Source: Thermoanaerobaculum aquaticum (GTDB lineage Bacteria; Acidobacteriota; UBA4820). From it: DNA of 40,151 nucleotides. The DNA is taken from assembly GCA_020722885.1 (NCBI GenBank), contig DYJZ01000006.1, positions 1 to 40,151 of the forward strand. The letters are read 5' to 3'. Under the pieces are notes generated by a model. That model worked only from the letters and a program-made list of their open reading frames with translations. It was not told where the DNA came from and ran no database searches. A program made the position numbers and the translations under genes. Positions 1 through 8,363 of this stretch are shown piece by piece (within the stretch, counting starts at the first letter, position 1; every line of letters begins with the position of its first letter).

Positions 1-19
1 ATACCATGCCTTTAATAAT

Positions 20-52
20 AAGGAGCGGGATGCTTTTCTGCTCCTTTTTTTA
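20..52 (+). terminator. Rho-independent terminator of an upstream gene
   Basis: A 7-bp stem AAGGAGC/GCTCCTT encloses a 13-nt loop and is followed directly by a run of T. It would end transcription of a gene lying left of the window. No coding sequence of that gene can be recognised in the first 20 bases. Confidence 0.6.
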
Positions 53-203
53 TTCAGGATATTCTTAAGGCATGATGTGCCGTCTTATTACAATTTGTAT
101 GGCGGCAGGGCTGTTTGATCCTAAAACGAAGGTGGAGATAGTCATTTTTTTAAAGCGCATCTGTTTCAAACGGACAATTCGAGAATCACTGACAAGAAAG
201 ATG

Positions 204-420
204 GACTAATAAAGAAAGAATCATCCTGTCTTGCTTTGCAAGCCACCCTTCTTTAGAAGTATTTCTGCGGATGAAATGAGGAAAACCACTTCGTTAGCCT
301 GACCCACTAAGTCTTACTCGTAGGGACAGGTTTTTTATGTGGAAGATTGCTTCAGGGGTTTATCCTTCGAAGTAGCACTCACATTGACAGGTTAAGGTCT
401 GTATGCCGTGAGTGCTTTTT
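204..420. repeat. Degenerate interspersed repeat block (CATTGCGAG / GAAGATTGCTTC family)
   Basis: No gene is visible in 53-604. The segment GAAGATTGCTTC...TTCGAAGTAGCACTCACATTGACAGG at about 341-392 matches segments near 11159-11205 and 27558-27606. An inverted, more decayed unit lies near 225-262 and resembles the GAAGGGTGGCTCGCAATGAC stretch near 11120-11140. GACTAATAAAGAAA near 204 is a weak inverted match to ATTTCTAATTAGT at 483-495, so the block may be an old element bounded by inverted repeats. No open reading frame here is credible. Confidence 0.6.
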
Positions 421-479
421 TGAGGAAAACAGCCCAGGGTATCCTTTCCATTGGTAGTTCCTAAACTTCCATTTTAAAG

Positions 480-548
480 GACATTTCTAATTAGTTTAAA
501 TAAGAACATTATCATATAATTATGACAGACTTCTACATGTGCTTGCAA
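480..548 (+). repeat. Dispersed upstream module, rpmB copy
   Basis: Contains ATTTCTAATTAGT, then AAGAACATTATCATATAATT, TATGACA, and ACTTCTACA followed after four bases by CTTGCA. The same ordered pieces occur on the minus strand upstream of rplU (27453-27506). The ATTTCTAATTAGT and ACATTATCATATAG parts recur at 16621-16660. The ACTTCTACA-N4-CTTG part recurs upstream of the C10 protease at 11271-11287. The tail overlaps the -35 box of the rpmB promoter. Confidence 0.75.
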
Positions 549-571
549 AAAAAAGTGTTATATTGTATAAT
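543..571 (+). promoter_or_regulatory. Sigma70-type promoter of rpmB
   Basis: TTGCAA at 543-548 and a perfect TATAAT at 566-571 are separated by 17 bases. The ribosome binding site AAGGAG at 592-597 and the rpmB ATG at 605 follow. The -35 box is embedded in a sequence module shared with the rplU and C10 protease promoters. Confidence 0.8.
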
Positions 572-604
572 AACTACTTTTAGTAAAACGTTAAGGAGTT
601 AACC

Positions 605-796
605 ATGTCGAGAGTTTGTGAAATTTGCGGAAAAAAGCCCTCTGTTGGGAATAATATTAGCCACGCCCATAATCTCACAAAGAGAAGATGGCTTCCGAAC
701 CTTAAGAAAATAAAGGTTGAGGGAAATGGAAAAACCACTCATAAAGTGGTTTGCGCTAAGTGTATTAAAGCCAACAAGGTTAAGAAAGCTTCCTGA
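605..796 (+). CDS. rpmB: 50S ribosomal protein L28 (zinc-binding form)
   Basis: A 63-residue protein of normal length for L28, a structural protein of the large ribosomal subunit. It starts [12 protein letters not shown] and has the SHAHN and TKRRW segments typical of L28. Two CxxC pairs (CEIC near residue 5 and CAKC near residue 50) mark the zinc-ribbon (C+) variant. The ATG lies 7 bases after AAGGAG and follows a clear promoter. The 3' end overlaps the convergent lpxB gene by 17 bases, so the two transcripts run into each other. Confidence 0.95.
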   Translation: MSRVCEICGKKPSVGNNISHAHNLTKRRWLPNLKKIKVEGNGKTTHKVVCAKCIKANKVKKAS

Positions 797-1925
797 TTCC
801 GGACAAAAAGTCAATAACTTTTTGGGCAGCCCTTTTTGAAGCCCCTGAAGTCCCAAGTATTTCTGTGATTTCATTTTTTATCTCGATGTGTTTTTTCTTT
901 TCTTTGTCAAGGTTTTGAAGTTTTTCTTCAATATAATGGATGCAATTTGACGGATTGAAATCCTCTTGAATTAGTTCCTTAAAAATTTCCCTGTTTAAAA
1001 TTATGTTTGGAAGAGAAACGAAGGGGAGTTTCACAAGTTTTTTGCCAATAAAATAGGTAAAAGAATTAAGAGAGTAAAAAACAATAGATGGTATACCACT
1101 TAAAGCACACTCGAGAGAGGCAGTTCCTGAAGCGACAAGAGCAATGTCGCTGTAACTTATTGTTTCGTAGTAAAAATTGTCAAGAATATAAAAATTGCTG
1201 GGTAATTCAATTTCAAAAACCCTTTTATCTACCCCTTTTGCTTTTGGTATTACAAAAAGGAGGTCGTTTCTCTTTCTATTTAAGTTTATTGCGGTTTCAA
1301 CGAGAGCTTTTATATGTGATTTGACTTCAGAGTTTCTACTTCCAGGAAGCATAGCAATTATTTTTTGTTTTTGATTAAAGTTTATTCTTTTTAAAAATTC
1401 CTCTTTTGGTTTCAATTCCCTTTTTATGTCTAAAAGAGGGTGGCCAACATAAGCAGAGTTGATACCGCTATTTTTAAGGTAACCTTCCTCAAAAGGTAGA
1501 ATGTTCAGACAAAGGTCAACATTCTTTTTCAAAAACTTTGTTCTTCCTTTTCTCCATGCCCACACCTGTGGTGTTATGTAATAGATAACTGGAATATTCA
1601 ATTTTCTGGCAAACTTAATAAGTTTGAAATGGAAATCGGGAAAATCTATAACTATAAGAAGATCTGGTTTTTCTTTTTTCAAAAGGTTTTGAAACTTTTT
1701 GTAAAAACTGTAGATTGAAGGAAGTTTTGCGATGACTTCCAGAACGCCGACGACAGAAATCTCTTCCATATTGAAATCAACTCTCACGCCTGCATTCCTG
1801 AGGTTTTCACCTCCCATACCGAAAAAGAAACTGTCTGAAGAAAGATTTAGAATCTCCTTCACAAGGTTTGTGCCGTGAATATCGCCAGAATTTTCTCCTG
1901 CAGAGATGCAAATTTTGTGGCTCAA
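780..1925 (-). CDS. lpxB: Lipid-A-disaccharide synthase
   Basis: 381 residues, the usual length for LpxB, a family GT19 membrane-associated enzyme. It joins lipid X and UDP-2,3-diacylglucosamine into the lipid A disaccharide. Family signatures are visible: SAGENSGD near the N-terminus, [10 protein letters not shown] with an arginine shortly after, and [10 protein letters not shown] in the C-terminal half. It is divergent from tmk and convergent with rpmB, so it is probably transcribed alone. It is the first sign that the organism makes LPS, in agreement with the acyltransferase and heptose genes across the divergent gap. Confidence 0.95.
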   Translation of the reverse strand: MSHKICISAGENSGDIHGTNLVKEILNLSSDSFFFGMGGENLRNAGVRVDFNMEEISVVGVLEVIAKLPSIYSFYKKFQNLLKKEKPDLLIVIDFPDFHFKLIKFARKLNIPVIYYITPQVWAWRKGRTKFLKKNVDLCLNILPFEEGYLKNSGINSAYVGHPLLDIKRELKPKEEFLKRINFNQKQKIIAMLPGSRNSEVKSHIKALVETAINLNRKRNDLLFVIPKAKGVDKRVFEIELPSNFYILDNFYYETISYSDIALVASGTASLECALSGIPSIVFYSLNSFTYFIGKKLVKLPFVSLPNIILNREIFKELIQEDFNPSNCIHYIEEKLQNLDKEKKKHIEIKNEITEILGTSGASKRAAQKVIDFLSGIRKLS

Positions 1926-1992
1926 AAAAATCCTCCAGAAACTATTCTAAACTTTTTTAATAATCTGGTAAACTATTATGGGAGGATTTGAT

Positions 1993-2628
1993 TTGTTTGT
2001 TACTTTTGAAGGAGTTGAAGGAAGCGGAAAAACTACGCAGATTGGCCTTCTGTGCCAATATCTTTCAAAGAAAAAAATTGATTTTATTGCTACGAGAGAA
2101 CCTGGAGGTTCTCCAATCGGAGATAGTTTAAGAAAGATTCTTCTATCCGAAGAGAGCAGGATAGACCCCAAAACTGAACTTCTTTTATACCTTGCTGAAA
2201 GAAGTGAGCACATCGAAAAGATTATAAAGCCAAACATTGAAAAGGGAAAATTGGTGATCTGCGACAGGTTTTCTGATGCAACAAGGGCATATCAGATATT
2301 TGGAAGAAAGCTTCCCCGAAATATAGTTGAAAGCTTCATTGAGTTTTCAACAAACGGACTTGAACCAGATTTTACAATTCTTTTAAGGCTTGACCCGGTA
2401 ACTGCTCTTTTGAGGGCTAAAGCAAGAAATTCTCAAATGCTTTTCTCTGAAGGTAGATTTGAATCGGAGGAACTTGATTTTCACAAAAGAGTGTTTGAGG
2501 GTTACGAAATACTTGCAAGAGAATCAAAGGGAAGGATAAAAGTTGTCAATGCTGTTGGGGATCAGGGCGAAGTTTTTCATTCGGTTTTGAAGGTTCTTAT
2601 CCAGTGCGGAGTTATTAATGAAGCCTAA
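1993..2628 (+). CDS. tmk: Thymidylate kinase
   Basis: Phosphorylates dTMP to dTDP. The P-loop EGVEGSGKTTQ is at the N-terminus and the DR motif is in VICDRFSDATRAY. The ORF opens at ATG 1978, but that ATG has no ribosome site. GGAGGA at 1981-1986 lies inside the first codons and sits 6 bases before an in-frame TTG at 1993. Starting there gives a protein beginning (M)FVTFEG, as in typical Tmk proteins, with 211 residues. I therefore choose the TTG. It is the first gene of the tmk-lpxL-gmhB-rfaE1-rfaE2 run and overlaps the next gene by 11 bases. Confidence 0.93.
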   Translation: MFVTFEGVEGSGKTTQIGLLCQYLSKKKIDFIATREPGGSPIGDSLRKILLSEESRIDPKTELLLYLAERSEHIEKIIKPNIEKGKLVICDRFSDATRAYQIFGRKLPRNIVESFIEFSTNGLEPDFTILLRLDPVTALLRAKARNSQMLFSEGRFESEELDFHKRVFEGYEILARESKGRIKVVNAVGDQGEVFHSVLKVLIQCGVINEA

Positions 2629-3550
2629 ACCAGATGAAAAACTTTCATTGAAGCACAAGATAGTTTGGCAATTAGAACTTTTAGCAGTTTATTTTTTTAA
2701 AGCCATTTTCTATCTTTTTCCATACAAATACAAAATAGAAATAGGAAAAAAATTGGGTTCTTTGATATTTAAATTTGATGGAAAGCATCGACGGGTGTGC
2801 CTTGATAATGTCAAAAGTGCTTTCCCGCACCTTGATGATAACGAAGTTTTCGATCTGGCAAAGAAATCGTTTGAAAATATTGGGAGGCTTTTTGTTGAAA
2901 TAATCTATCTAAAGAGGCTTTTCAGGAACATTTTCTCAAAGTCAAGAATAATAGGATGGGAAAACCTTCAGGAATTGCAACTGAAAAACGAGGGATATTT
3001 TCTTGTTTCCGGACATTTTGGAAATTGGGAATATGTTGCCTATATGCAAAGCCAGCTTGGCTATCCTCTCGAGATGGTTACAAGGCCCCTTGATAACCCA
3101 TTTCTTGAAAAATTTTTTAGAAAAATAAGAGAAGCGTCAGGAAACAGAGTCGTTTATAAGAGAAACGCAGTTCGAGAAATGGCAAGGGCTATCAAAAGCA
3201 AAGAGGGTGTTGCATTTGTATTTGATCAAAATTTTGGTGAAGAAGGTGCTATTTTTGTTCCGTTTTTCGGAAGGTTGGCTGCTACCACTCCTGCGCTTGG
3301 AAAAATTGCAGCAAGACTCAAAACTCCCATTTTGCCTGTTTTTGCAGTTCCAGAAGGTACTGGCTACAAAATAATTTATGAAAAGCCTGTGTATCCTGAA
3401 CTTTCGGAGAATTATGAAAAAGAGGCAATAAGATTGACCGAGGTGGTTACAAAACTTCTTGAAGAACGGATTCGGGAAACTCCTTATGCGTGGTTCTGGA
3501 TGCACAACAGGTGGCGGACACAGCCGAAAAGTTTAGGGAAAGAGGGGTAG
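2618..3550 (+). CDS. Lipid A biosynthesis acyltransferase (LpxL/LpxM/HtrB family)
   Basis: 310 residues, full length for the LpxL/HtrB family. These inner-membrane enzymes add a secondary acyl chain to Kdo2-lipid IVA or related lipid A precursors. A hydrophobic segment near residues 20-35 is the likely membrane anchor. SGHFGNWE supplies the HX4E/D catalytic motif, and the C-terminal PYAWFWMHNRWRT segment is typical (compare Y-W-x-H-R-R-W). Which chain it adds cannot be read from sequence, so no specific symbol is given. It is translationally coupled to tmk and followed closely by gmhB. Confidence 0.9.
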   Translation: MKPKPDEKLSLKHKIVWQLELLAVYFFKAIFYLFPYKYKIEIGKKLGSLIFKFDGKHRRVCLDNVKSAFPHLDDNEVFDLAKKSFENIGRLFVEIIYLKRLFRNIFSKSRIIGWENLQELQLKNEGYFLVSGHFGNWEYVAYMQSQLGYPLEMVTRPLDNPFLEKFFRKIREASGNRVVYKRNAVREMARAIKSKEGVAFVFDQNFGEEGAIFVPFFGRLAATTPALGKIAARLKTPILPVFAVPEGTGYKIIYEKPVYPELSENYEKEAIRLTEVVTKLLEERIRETPYAWFWMHNRWRTQPKSLGKEG

Positions 3551-3555
3551 GAAGA

Positions 3556-4134
3556 TTGAACAAAAGGTTTGGGGTTTTTCTTGACCGAGATGGAACTATT
3601 ACGGAAGAAGCTGGATATCTCACTGATTCAAAAAGGTTAAAACTGATTCCTGGCTCTGCAGAAGCAATAGCTTTGTTAAACCGTTTTAAAATTCCTGCTG
3701 TGGTTGCAACAAATCAGGCGGGCGTTGCGAGGGGGTATTTTGAAGAGTTTATGGTAAAAGAGTGCAACAAGAAACTTAAAGATATGCTGGGAAGATTGGG
3801 GGCAAAACTTGATGCGATATACTACTGTCCTCACCATCCTGATGTGGGAATACCTCCCTACAGAAAAAATTGTGACTGTAGAAAACCGAAACCTGGAATG
3901 TTATTGAGAGCAGCAAAAAAATTTAATCTTGACCTTTCGAAATCTTATGTAATAGGCGATAAAGCGACCGACCTTGAAGTGGCTGCGGTTGTCTCAGTCA
4001 GACCAATTCTTGTTAAGACTGGCTATGGTCTTGGTGAAATTCTTTATGGTAGGGCTAAATGGAAAATAAAGCCAATAGCGGTCTGCGAGAATCTTTTTGA
4101 AGCAGTATCTTTTATTATTGATAAGGAGTTTTGA
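3556..4134 (+). CDS. gmhB: D-glycero-beta-D-manno-heptose-1,7-bisphosphate 7-phosphatase
   Basis: HAD-superfamily phosphatase that removes the 7-phosphate from heptose bisphosphate in ADP-heptose synthesis. FLDRDGTI near the N-terminus holds the nucleophile and acid/base aspartates. CPHHPD with a downstream CDCRKPKPGM forms the zinc site that separates GmhB from histidinol phosphatase relatives, and IGDKATDLE is motif IV. The ORF is open from 3490, but TTG at 3556 after GAGGGG/AGGA gives the normal length of 192 residues. The stop of the upstream acyltransferase lies just before this start. Confidence 0.9.
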   Translation: MNKRFGVFLDRDGTITEEAGYLTDSKRLKLIPGSAEAIALLNRFKIPAVVATNQAGVARGYFEEFMVKECNKKLKDMLGRLGAKLDAIYYCPHHPDVGIPPYRKNCDCRKPKPGMLLRAAKKFNLDLSKSYVIGDKATDLEVAAVVSVRPILVKTGYGLGEILYGRAKWKIKPIAVCENLFEAVSFIIDKEF

Positions 4135-5142
4135 TTGAGAAAGCATTACAAAAAATTGATAAAAACGGTTGAGTCTTTTGGAAAGGCAAAGATTCTTGTT
4201 CTGGGAGACCTTGTTCTTGACAGATTCTGGTTTGGAACGGTCCAGAGAATATCAAGGGAAGCTCCGGTTCCTATTGTAAAACTTGCCAAAAGTAGCATCG
4301 CTCCTGGATGTGGAGCCAACTGTGCCTCAAATCTTGCCTCGCTGGGGGCAAAAGTGGTTATTTTCGGTGTCATTGGAAAAGACTCTGAAGGAGATAGCTT
4401 AATAAAACTTCTGAAAAAATTGGGTGCAGAAACCAGATTTGTTCTTCAGGAAAAGAATTTTTTTACGCCAACCAAGACAAGGATTCTTGCTGGAAGTCTT
4501 CATGGACCAAAACAACAGCTCGTAAGGGTTGACTCGGGGGAGGAATCTGTTTTTGAGCAAAGAATATATTTAAAGGCTGAGAAAATTCTCAAGAAAGTTA
4601 TTGTAAATGTGTCTTGTGCGATCATTTCTGACTACGGATACGGGCTTTTTAAAAATAAAAAAATTTTTGAAATTTCCAAAATGGCAGGAATTACTGGTGT
4701 AGATTCAAGATTTTCTCTACTCGATTTTAAAGGTGCAACCACCGCTACCCCAAATGAAGAGGAATTTGAAAAAGCCATAAAGAAACCACTTCCTGAAAAT
4801 TTAAGCGAATTTGAAAAAGAGGGGGAGAGGTTAAGAGCACAACTTGAACTTGATGCTCTTCTCGTCACAAGGGGAAGCAAGGGTATGGCACTTTTTGAAA
4901 AAGGAAAAAAAGCAGTTCATATTGATATAGTGGGGAAGGATGAAGTGGTAGATGTTACTGGAGCAGGAGATACCGTTATGGCAACCTACATACTTTCTCT
5001 ATCCACCGGAGCTGACTTTGTTGAAGCTGCAAATATTGCCAATGTGGCGGGAGGAATAGTGGTCCAAAAACCTGGAACTGCTACAGTTTCGCAGAAAGAA
5101 CTTATAAGCCAGCTTGATAAATGGGGCAGAAACCTTTTATGA
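4135..5142 (+). CDS. rfaE1: D-glycero-beta-D-manno-heptose-7-phosphate kinase (HldE domain I as a separate protein)
   Basis: 335-residue PfkB/ribokinase-family sugar kinase that makes heptose-1,7-bisphosphate, the substrate of the neighbouring GmhB. LVLGDLVLDRFWFG and PGCGANCASNLASLGA are near the N-terminus. The ATP/anion-hole motif VVDVTGAGDTV is near residue 275. It starts at TTG 4135 directly after the gmhB stop, with AAGGAG 6 bases upstream. In E. coli this domain is fused to the adenylyltransferase as HldE; here it stops and rfaE2 begins in an ATGA overlap. Confidence 0.93.
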   Translation: MRKHYKKLIKTVESFGKAKILVLGDLVLDRFWFGTVQRISREAPVPIVKLAKSSIAPGCGANCASNLASLGAKVVIFGVIGKDSEGDSLIKLLKKLGAETRFVLQEKNFFTPTKTRILAGSLHGPKQQLVRVDSGEESVFEQRIYLKAEKILKKVIVNVSCAIISDYGYGLFKNKKIFEISKMAGITGVDSRFSLLDFKGATTATPNEEEFEKAIKKPLPENLSEFEKEGERLRAQLELDALLVTRGSKGMALFEKGKKAVHIDIVGKDEVVDVTGAGDTVMATYILSLSTGADFVEAANIANVAGGIVVQKPGTATVSQKELISQLDKWGRNLL

Positions 5143-5621
5143 GAAATTTTGAAGAGAAGTTAATAAAAAGAAAACAGCTTCAAGCAAAACTTAGCCGGAA
5201 GGCAAGAGGCGATAAAAAACTTGTATTAGCTAATGGATGTTTTGATATTCTTCATATAGGTCATATAAGATATCTCAAAGAGGCAAAAAGTTTTGGGGAT
5301 ATTCTTCTTGTGGCTGTAAACTCCGATTCGTCGGTGAAGAAATTGAAGGGGGAAAATAGGCCCGTGGTTGCAGAGATAGAAAGGGCAGGAATAATTGCCG
5401 CATTAAGATATGTTGATTTTGTTGTAATTTTTAATGAAGATGATGTTTGTTCTATAATAAGAGAGACACAGCCGGACATACATTGTAAAGGGGGCGATTA
5501 CAATGAAGAGAATGTTCCGGAAAGGGAAGAAGTTATAAAGAATGGAGGAATCGTGAAAATAGCAGGAGGAGAAAAATTAAGGTCAAGTTCGGATTTGATA
5601 AAAAAGACAATCAGTCAATAG
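5139..5621 (+). CDS. rfaE2: D-glycero-beta-D-manno-heptose 1-phosphate adenylyltransferase (HldE domain II)
   Basis: Nucleotidyltransferase of the cytidylyltransferase-like fold that activates heptose-1-phosphate with ATP to ADP-heptose. LANGCFDILHIGHIRYL contains the HxGH motif, and the C-terminal SSSDLIKK is typical. The ORF opens at 5121, but ATG 5139 overlaps the rfaE1 stop as ATGA, which indicates coupled translation and gives 160 residues. With gmhB and rfaE1 it forms a three-gene ADP-heptose module. GmhA and HldD are not in the window. Its 3' end overlaps the convergent ferredoxin gene by 11 bases. Confidence 0.93.
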   Translation: MRNFEEKLIKRKQLQAKLSRKARGDKKLVLANGCFDILHIGHIRYLKEAKSFGDILLVAVNSDSSVKKLKGENRPVVAEIERAGIIAALRYVDFVVIFNEDDVCSIIRETQPDIHCKGGDYNEENVPEREEVIKNGGIVKIAGGEKLRSSSDLIKKTISQ

Positions 5622-5790
5622 AGATAGCCCCTGTGGGACAGTTTTCGACGCACATAAAGCATTCTGTACAATTTTCCGGCTGTGCCACAACCACTCTCCC
5701 TTTTTCTACTATAAACACATCTTCAGGGCATATATCAAAACAAAGTTGGTTGTTTTCGCATAAAACAGGGTTAATTTTTACATCAGCCAT
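5611..5790 (-). CDS. Small ferredoxin, probably 3Fe-4S plus 4Fe-4S
   Basis: A 59-residue ORF missed by the ORF track, beginning MADVKINPVLCENN on the minus strand after GGAGG (complement of CCTCC at 5797-5801). Cysteines lie at 11, 17 and 21 (followed by Pro) and at 41, 44, 47 and 51 (followed by Pro, with TGAISI after it). The second motif is a complete CxxCxxCxxxCP. The first motif has Asn at 14 where the second cysteine is expected, as in seven-iron ferredoxins, so a 3Fe-4S cluster I and a 4Fe-4S cluster II are inferred. The electron-transfer partner is unknown. Confidence 0.88.
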   Translation of the reverse strand: MADVKINPVLCENNQLCFDICPEDVFIVEKGRVVVAQPENCTECFMCVENCPTGAISID

Positions 5791-5946
5791 ATATTTCCTC
5801 CAGAGGTTAAATGTAAACCAAAAAAATAGATTTGTAAAGTGAAAGTTTAGACTTTTTAATTATAGGGGTGAAAACACTTGACTTTTTCATATCAAAGATA
5901 TAAACTAAAAAATGGAATGGAATTTGAATTGAGAGGGGATAAAGCC

Positions 5947-7398
5947 ATGAAGATCCGAATTTGGAAATGGTTGCCCGTTTTAGTGCTGGTTTTAATTGTT
6001 ATTCTGGAGTATCAAATTTTTGCTCAAGAAGCAGAACCACAGGAACAACAGGCGGTAAGCACTCCTCAGCAGAATGTTCCGCCTGATGTTTCCAAAAAAG
6101 CAAGGGAATACAAAGGGTCTCCAAGTCCGCCAAGAAACATAGTTCAGCAGGCAGACGGGCACTGGACTCCCTACAGCCCACCCCAGCCGAAAGAGGGAGA
6201 CTATATAATTCAATCTGGAGACACACTTTCAGTTCTTGCTCAACAAAAACTGGGGAACTGGCTTCTCTGGCCCACAATCTGGGACTTAAACCCATATATT
6301 CTGGATGCTCACTGGATTTACCCAGGTGACCCGCTTTCAATGCCAGCACCTCCAAAGGTAATAGGCGAAGAATTAGAAGGAGAGGAAGGAGAAGAGGGGG
6401 AAAAAGCCCAAATAGAAAGACTTATTTTAGAAGAGGAAGCTCCACTTCCGCCTGTAAATGCAAAAGATGTGTATTGCTCAGGTTTTATTACTGACAGATT
6501 CCAGATGCCATCTTTGAGGATAGCCTCAGCGCAGGCGAGAATGAGGGAATCACTTGGCGAGGGAGACTTAGTCTATATTAATGGCGGCAATCAGGATGGA
6601 GTTGTTGCGGGAATGGAATATTTTATTATTTCTCAAGGACCACCAATTTATCATTCCGTTTCTGGAAAATATTTGGGGAAACTTTACCAAAAAGTGGGGA
6701 AAGTGAAGGTTCTGTGCGTAAGGGAAAGAGTTTCCATTGCAAAGATTACCCTTTCCTGCGATGAGGTAAGATACGGAATGGCATTGCTTCCTTTTTCACC
6801 AATTCCCATTCCCTGGAATATTAAAGCCTCAGAACAATTACCTCTGTGCTATAGCGAAACAGGAAAGATAAGAGGAAAGATTATCTGGAGCGATGACAGA
6901 ATTGATAGCAATGGACAACACAGTATTCTTTATGCAGACCTCGGAGCAAACCAGAAAATACTTCCTGGAGACAAGTTCTGGATTTACAGATATTCATCTG
7001 GGGAGGACACTCTCGTAGATTCTATAAATGACCTTTTCAAACAGCAGAGAGTCGATGTCGCAGAAAAAGATCTTTTCAGAAGCGATATTAAAAAGGGGAA
7101 AATCAAGAATCCAAACAAGAAAGCTTCAAATAAGAAAAAAGATTCCCGTCTTCCTGAAGGAGTTGCTATGGAAAGTAGCGAGAATGAGGCATTAAATGAA
7201 CTCGAGACGGAAAGGGGTGACAGCAGAGTTCCTTCCAATGTGAGAAGGATGGAAGTTGAGCCCTCTGAAGGCATTGATTCCATCAGAAAATATGTAGGCG
7301 AAGCGGTCGTTTTGACGACGCAAGGCGAAACATCCTGTCTTAAAGTGATTGTTTCTTCGGAGGAGATAAAACTCGGAGATACCATAGAGCTTGAGTAG
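5947..7398 (+). CDS. LysM-domain envelope protein
   Basis: 483 residues from ATG 5947, preceded by GAGAGGGG; the track start at TTG 5878 has no ribosome site and would hide the signal sequence. Residues 1-26 (MKIRIWKWLP... then a long Leu/Val/Ile run) form a signal peptide or anchor. A Pro/Gln-rich linker follows. A LysM domain (YIIQSGDTLSVLA to the YPGDPLSMP end) lies at about 85-135, and an acidic EEGEEGEK linker after it. The C-terminal half resembles the repeated beta regions of periplasmic LysM proteins but I cannot name its family. It should bind peptidoglycan; a role in envelope organisation is inferred. Confidence 0.85.
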   Translation: MKIRIWKWLPVLVLVLIVILEYQIFAQEAEPQEQQAVSTPQQNVPPDVSKKAREYKGSPSPPRNIVQQADGHWTPYSPPQPKEGDYIIQSGDTLSVLAQQKLGNWLLWPTIWDLNPYILDAHWIYPGDPLSMPAPPKVIGEELEGEEGEEGEKAQIERLILEEEAPLPPVNAKDVYCSGFITDRFQMPSLRIASAQARMRESLGEGDLVYINGGNQDGVVAGMEYFIISQGPPIYHSVSGKYLGKLYQKVGKVKVLCVRERVSIAKITLSCDEVRYGMALLPFSPIPIPWNIKASEQLPLCYSETGKIRGKIIWSDDRIDSNGQHSILYADLGANQKILPGDKFWIYRYSSGEDTLVDSINDLFKQQRVDVAEKDLFRSDIKKGKIKNPNKKASNKKKDSRLPEGVAMESSENEALNELETERGDSRVPSNVRRMEVEPSEGIDSIRKYVGEAVVLTTQGETSCLKVIVSSEEIKLGDTIELE

Positions 7399-7416
7399 TT
7401 CTCTACGGGAATTTTG

Positions 7417-7449
7417 AATGAGCCCCTTTTGAAAGGGGCTCATTTTTTT
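7417..7449 (+). terminator. Rho-independent terminator after the LysM gene
   Basis: ATGAGCCCCTTTT and GAAAGGGGCTCAT form a strong GC-rich stem, followed by eight T residues. It closes the LysM transcript. The next gene starts 11 bases further on, so that gene needs its own promoter or read-through. Confidence 0.9.
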
Positions 7450-7459
7450 TGAAGAGAAA

Positions 7460-8332
7460 ATGTTTTATTTGATTGAAAACAATCTTTTGAAGGTAGAAGT
7501 GAACAAGAGTGGGGCAGAGCTTTTTTCACTTTTCAGCAAAAAATTTCAGAAGGAGTTTATCTGGAACGGTGATCCAGAGTTCTGGCAGAGAAGATCCCCA
7601 CTTCTTTTTCCGATAGTTGGAAGACTTAAAGATGATACATATGAAATTGAAGGCAACCAATTTAGTATGAAACAGCACGGCTTTGCAAGAGATGTTGTTT
7701 TCAATCCTTCTAAAGTAGAAAAAAAAGAATTGGTCTTTGAACTTTTTGAAAATGAAGAAACTATGAAAATGTATCCATTCAGATTCATACTTAGAATTGC
7801 TTACAAAATAGAGGGAGCAAAGGTAAAGATAAAGGCTGAAATTGAAAACAGAGATGATAAAATTCTTCCTTTTTCGTTTGGGTTTCATCCTGCATTTGTT
7901 TGCCCTTTCAATATAGGTGAAAAAATTGAAGATTATTATGTGGTCTTTGGAAAAGAAGAGATTTGTGAAAGATTTGTTTTAGAAAATGGACTGATATCAA
8001 ATAAGGAGCTGTTCAATATTCAAGATAAAGTTTTAAACCTTTCAGAAAATCTTTTTGAAAACGATGCAGTAATTTTAGGGAAGCTTCTCTCAAAAAAAGT
8101 TTTTTTGCAGAGAAAGAATGGAAGAGGTTCTAAAATAGAAGTAGCTTTTAAAGGATTTCAATATCTGGGGCTGTGGAAAAAGAAAGATGCACCATTTTTG
8201 TGCATAGAACCGTGGAACGGTCTGCCTGATTACAAAGAAAGTGATCATAACTTTATTAGGAAAGCGGGAATCAATTTCTTAGAAAGAAATTGCAAAGCCA
8301 CTTATGAAATGGAAATAGGAGTATTTGAATAA
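7460..8332 (+). CDS. Aldose 1-epimerase family protein (galactose mutarotase-like)
   Basis: 290 residues, matching the short aldose-1-epimerase-like (YeaD/GalM superfamily) proteins that act on hexoses or hexose phosphates. The pattern SGAELFSLFSK, then LLFPIVGRLKDD, then KQHGFARD is characteristic, with the conserved histidine in KQHGF. GFHPAF near residue 140 and CIEPWNGLPD near the C-terminus carry further conserved positions. ATG 7460 lies after GAAGAGAAA, a weak ribosome site. The substrate cannot be fixed from sequence. It stands between two terminators' reach and is not clearly part of an operon. Confidence 0.85.
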   Translation: MFYLIENNLLKVEVNKSGAELFSLFSKKFQKEFIWNGDPEFWQRRSPLLFPIVGRLKDDTYEIEGNQFSMKQHGFARDVVFNPSKVEKKELVFELFENEETMKMYPFRFILRIAYKIEGAKVKIKAEIENRDDKILPFSFGFHPAFVCPFNIGEKIEDYYVVFGKEEICERFVLENGLISNKELFNIQDKVLNLSENLFENDAVILGKLLSKKVFLQRKNGRGSKIEVAFKGFQYLGLWKKKDAPFLCIEPWNGLPDYKESDHNFIRKAGINFLERNCKATYEMEIGVFE

Positions 8333-8363
8333 ATCTTGCTAATAAATGTAAAGGAGGTAGTAA

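Noticed and set aside
204-420. CRISPR array
   Set aside because: The repeated units vary in length and spacing, are dispersed at four places and have no regular spacers; no cas gene is present.
1-604. tRNA or other structured RNA gene
   Set aside because: No cloverleaf or tRNA arm consensus could be found; the folded parts are explained by repeats and the terminator.
1947-2237. 96-aa minus-strand ORF over tmk
   Set aside because: It is an antisense shadow of tmk.
5633-5842. 69-aa plus-strand ORF
   Set aside because: It is the antisense shadow of the ferredoxin gene, which has the better start, ribosome site and cysteine motifs.
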